From positions 969 to 7,999 of the forward strand of contig DKYD01000071.1 in the NCBI GenBank assembly GCA_002492335.1: a DNA stretch of 7,031 nucleotides, given 5' to 3'. Made by a program: the position numbers and the translations under genes. The notes under the pieces are model-generated. The model worked only from the letters and a program-made list of their open reading frames with translations, ran no database searches and was not told where the DNA came from. Of this stretch, positions 5,971 to 7,031 are shown piece by piece. The stretch is from Lachnospiraceae bacterium UBA7109. Its GTDB lineage: Bacteria > Bacillota > Clostridia > Lachnospirales > Lachnospiraceae. Every line of letters begins with the position of its first letter. Within the stretch, counting starts at the first letter, position 1.

Positions 5971-7031
5971 TAAATTAAATTTTCAACTGCTGCTTTTTCG
6001 ATTGCAACACCCTTCTTATATCTCTCGATAAATACTTCCATTCCTTCTACATCCTTCGGATCCGGATCCATCTTGCTGCCCTTGTTTCCTGCAAATACCT
6101 TCTCTGCAAGATAAGCATCCAGGCTTTCGCCTTCTTCTTTATTGATCATGTAAGCTGCAAGAAGCGCCATACCCCATGGGCCGCCTTCTCCCGCTGTCTC
6201 CATAACAGAAACCGGAGTGTTGATAGCTGCTGCAAGAAGTCCCTGTCCAACTCCTTTGGTCTTGAACAGTCCGCCGTGTCCGAGGATCTCATCAATCTCA
6301 ACCTTCTCTTCCTTAAGAAGAATATCCATACCAACCTTCAGAGCGCCAAGCGCTGTGCAAAGGTGTGAACGCATAAAGTTTGCAAGATTGAAGTTGCTCT
6401 TTGGAGAACGTACAAATAACGGTCTTCCTTCGCTCACGCCTGTAATCTGCTCGCCGGAAAGATATCCGTAAGACAACAGACCGCCACAGTCAGCATCGCC
6501 TTCCAGAGCCTTGTTATACAGCGTTCCAAACAACTTGTTCATATCAACTTCAATGCCAAAGCTCTCAGCAAATTCACGGAAAATACCTACCCATGCATTC
6601 AGATCTGACGTACAGTTATTTGCATGAACCATAGCTACCAGGCTTCCGTCTGGTGTAGTAACAAGGTCGATTTCCGGATATACTTTCTGAAGTTCTTTCT
6701 CAAGAACTACCATTCCAAAAATAGAAGTTCCTGCGGAAACATTACCGGTACGCTGTTTTACACTGTTGGTAGCTGCCATACCGGTTCCTGCGTCACCTTC
6801 CGGCGGTGCAAGCGGAACACCTGCTTCCAGCGTGCCGCTTACGTCCAGAAGCTTAGCGCCTTCCTCTGTCAAAGTTCCCGCAACAGTTCCTGCATCTAAA
6901 GCCTTCGGAAGAATATCTGTAAGCTTCCATGCGTATCCCTTGTCAGCAATTAAAGCGTCAAATTTCTCAATCATTGCCGCATCGTAGTCTTTTGTCTTCG
7001 GGTCGATCGGGAACATACCGGAAGCATCGCC
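5970..7031 (-). CDS. FGGY-family carbohydrate kinase (probable ribulokinase), 5' end missing
   Basis: 353 residues of the C-terminal part; the frame is open to the window edge (first residues GDASGMFPID), so the Met at 7014-7016 is internal. The family is usually about 500-550 residues, so roughly the first third is missing. Numbered from the edge: APPEGDAGTGMAATNSV (75-91) with the likely catalytic base Asp80, the phosphate-binding GNVSAGTS (96-103), GHGGLFKT (251-258), and the nucleotide-binding AGEGGPWGMALLAAYM (280-295). It would phosphorylate a ketopentose with ATP. With AraD and an arabinose/fucose-type isomerase downstream, L-ribulose is the likeliest substrate; xylulose or rhamnulose kinase are alternatives that cannot be separated here. 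The TAG stop (5970-5972) straddles the junction with the inserted element, whose terminal base supplies the G. Confidence 0.9.
   Translation of the reverse strand, partial: GDASGMFPIDPKTKDYDAAMIEKFDALIADKGYAWKLTDILPKALDAGTVAGTLTEEGAKLLDVSGTLEAGVPLAPPEGDAGTGMAATNSVKQRTGNVSAGTSIFGMVVLEKELQKVYPEIDLVTTPDGSLVAMVHANNCTSDLNAWVGIFREFAESFGIEVDMNKLFGTLYNKALEGDADCGGLLSYGYLSGEQITGVSEGRPLFVRSPKSNFNLANFMRSHLCTALGALKVGMDILLKEEKVEIDEILGHGGLFKTKGVGQGLLAAAINTPVSVMETAGEGGPWGMALLAAYMINKEEGESLDAYLAEKVFAGNKGSKMDPDPKDVEGMEVFIERYKKGVAIEKAAVENLI

Overview
The window looks like chromosomal DNA of a Gram-positive anaerobe of the Clostridia, most probably a gut Lachnospiraceae. The grounds are moderate GC, strong AGGAGG-type ribosome sites, tight same-strand operons and protein sequences of that type. 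This placement comes from recalled family resemblance, not a search. Almost everything is on the minus strand; only the gene tail at the left edge is on the plus strand.

Left edge (1-225): the last 49 codons of a plus-strand NagB-type glucosamine-6-phosphate deaminase converge on the minus-strand azlD. One large hairpin between them, with U-rich flanks on both sides, probably terminates both.

Metal-GTPase/AzlCD operon (3404 down to 176): a probable promoter at 3376-3404 leads into a G3E/COG0523 GTPase with a CxCC motif and a 59-residue His-rich segment built on six 18-bp repeats. Next come a second G3E GTPase, which lacks CxCC and carries a C-terminal domain resembling DUF1980 (TIGR03943/YcgQ), then azlC and azlD. 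The last three genes overlap by 4 and 17 bases, so translation is likely coupled. The first two genes point to zinc (or related metal) handling. A branched-chain amino-acid exporter pair in the same transcript is unexpected and is the main functional puzzle here.

Pentose operon (7031 down to 3435): an FGGY sugar kinase (5' end outside the window), an AraD-type L-ribulose-5-phosphate 4-epimerase with all expected catalytic residues, and an L-fucose/L-arabinose isomerase family protein, ended by a hairpin terminator. Together they would isomerise, phosphorylate and epimerise an aldopentose, most simply L-arabinose to D-xylulose 5-phosphate. The isomerase is of the FucI-like family rather than classical AraA.

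Between kinase and epimerase lies a 163-bp noncoding insertion (5808-5970) with 14-bp terminal inverted repeats (13/14 identical), an exact 8-bp flanking duplication and at least three internal hairpins. It has the anatomy of a MITE. It landed exactly on the kinase stop codon and rebuilt it, changing an inferred TAA to TAG. A degenerate sequence beside it (5755-5793) may be an older end of the same family.
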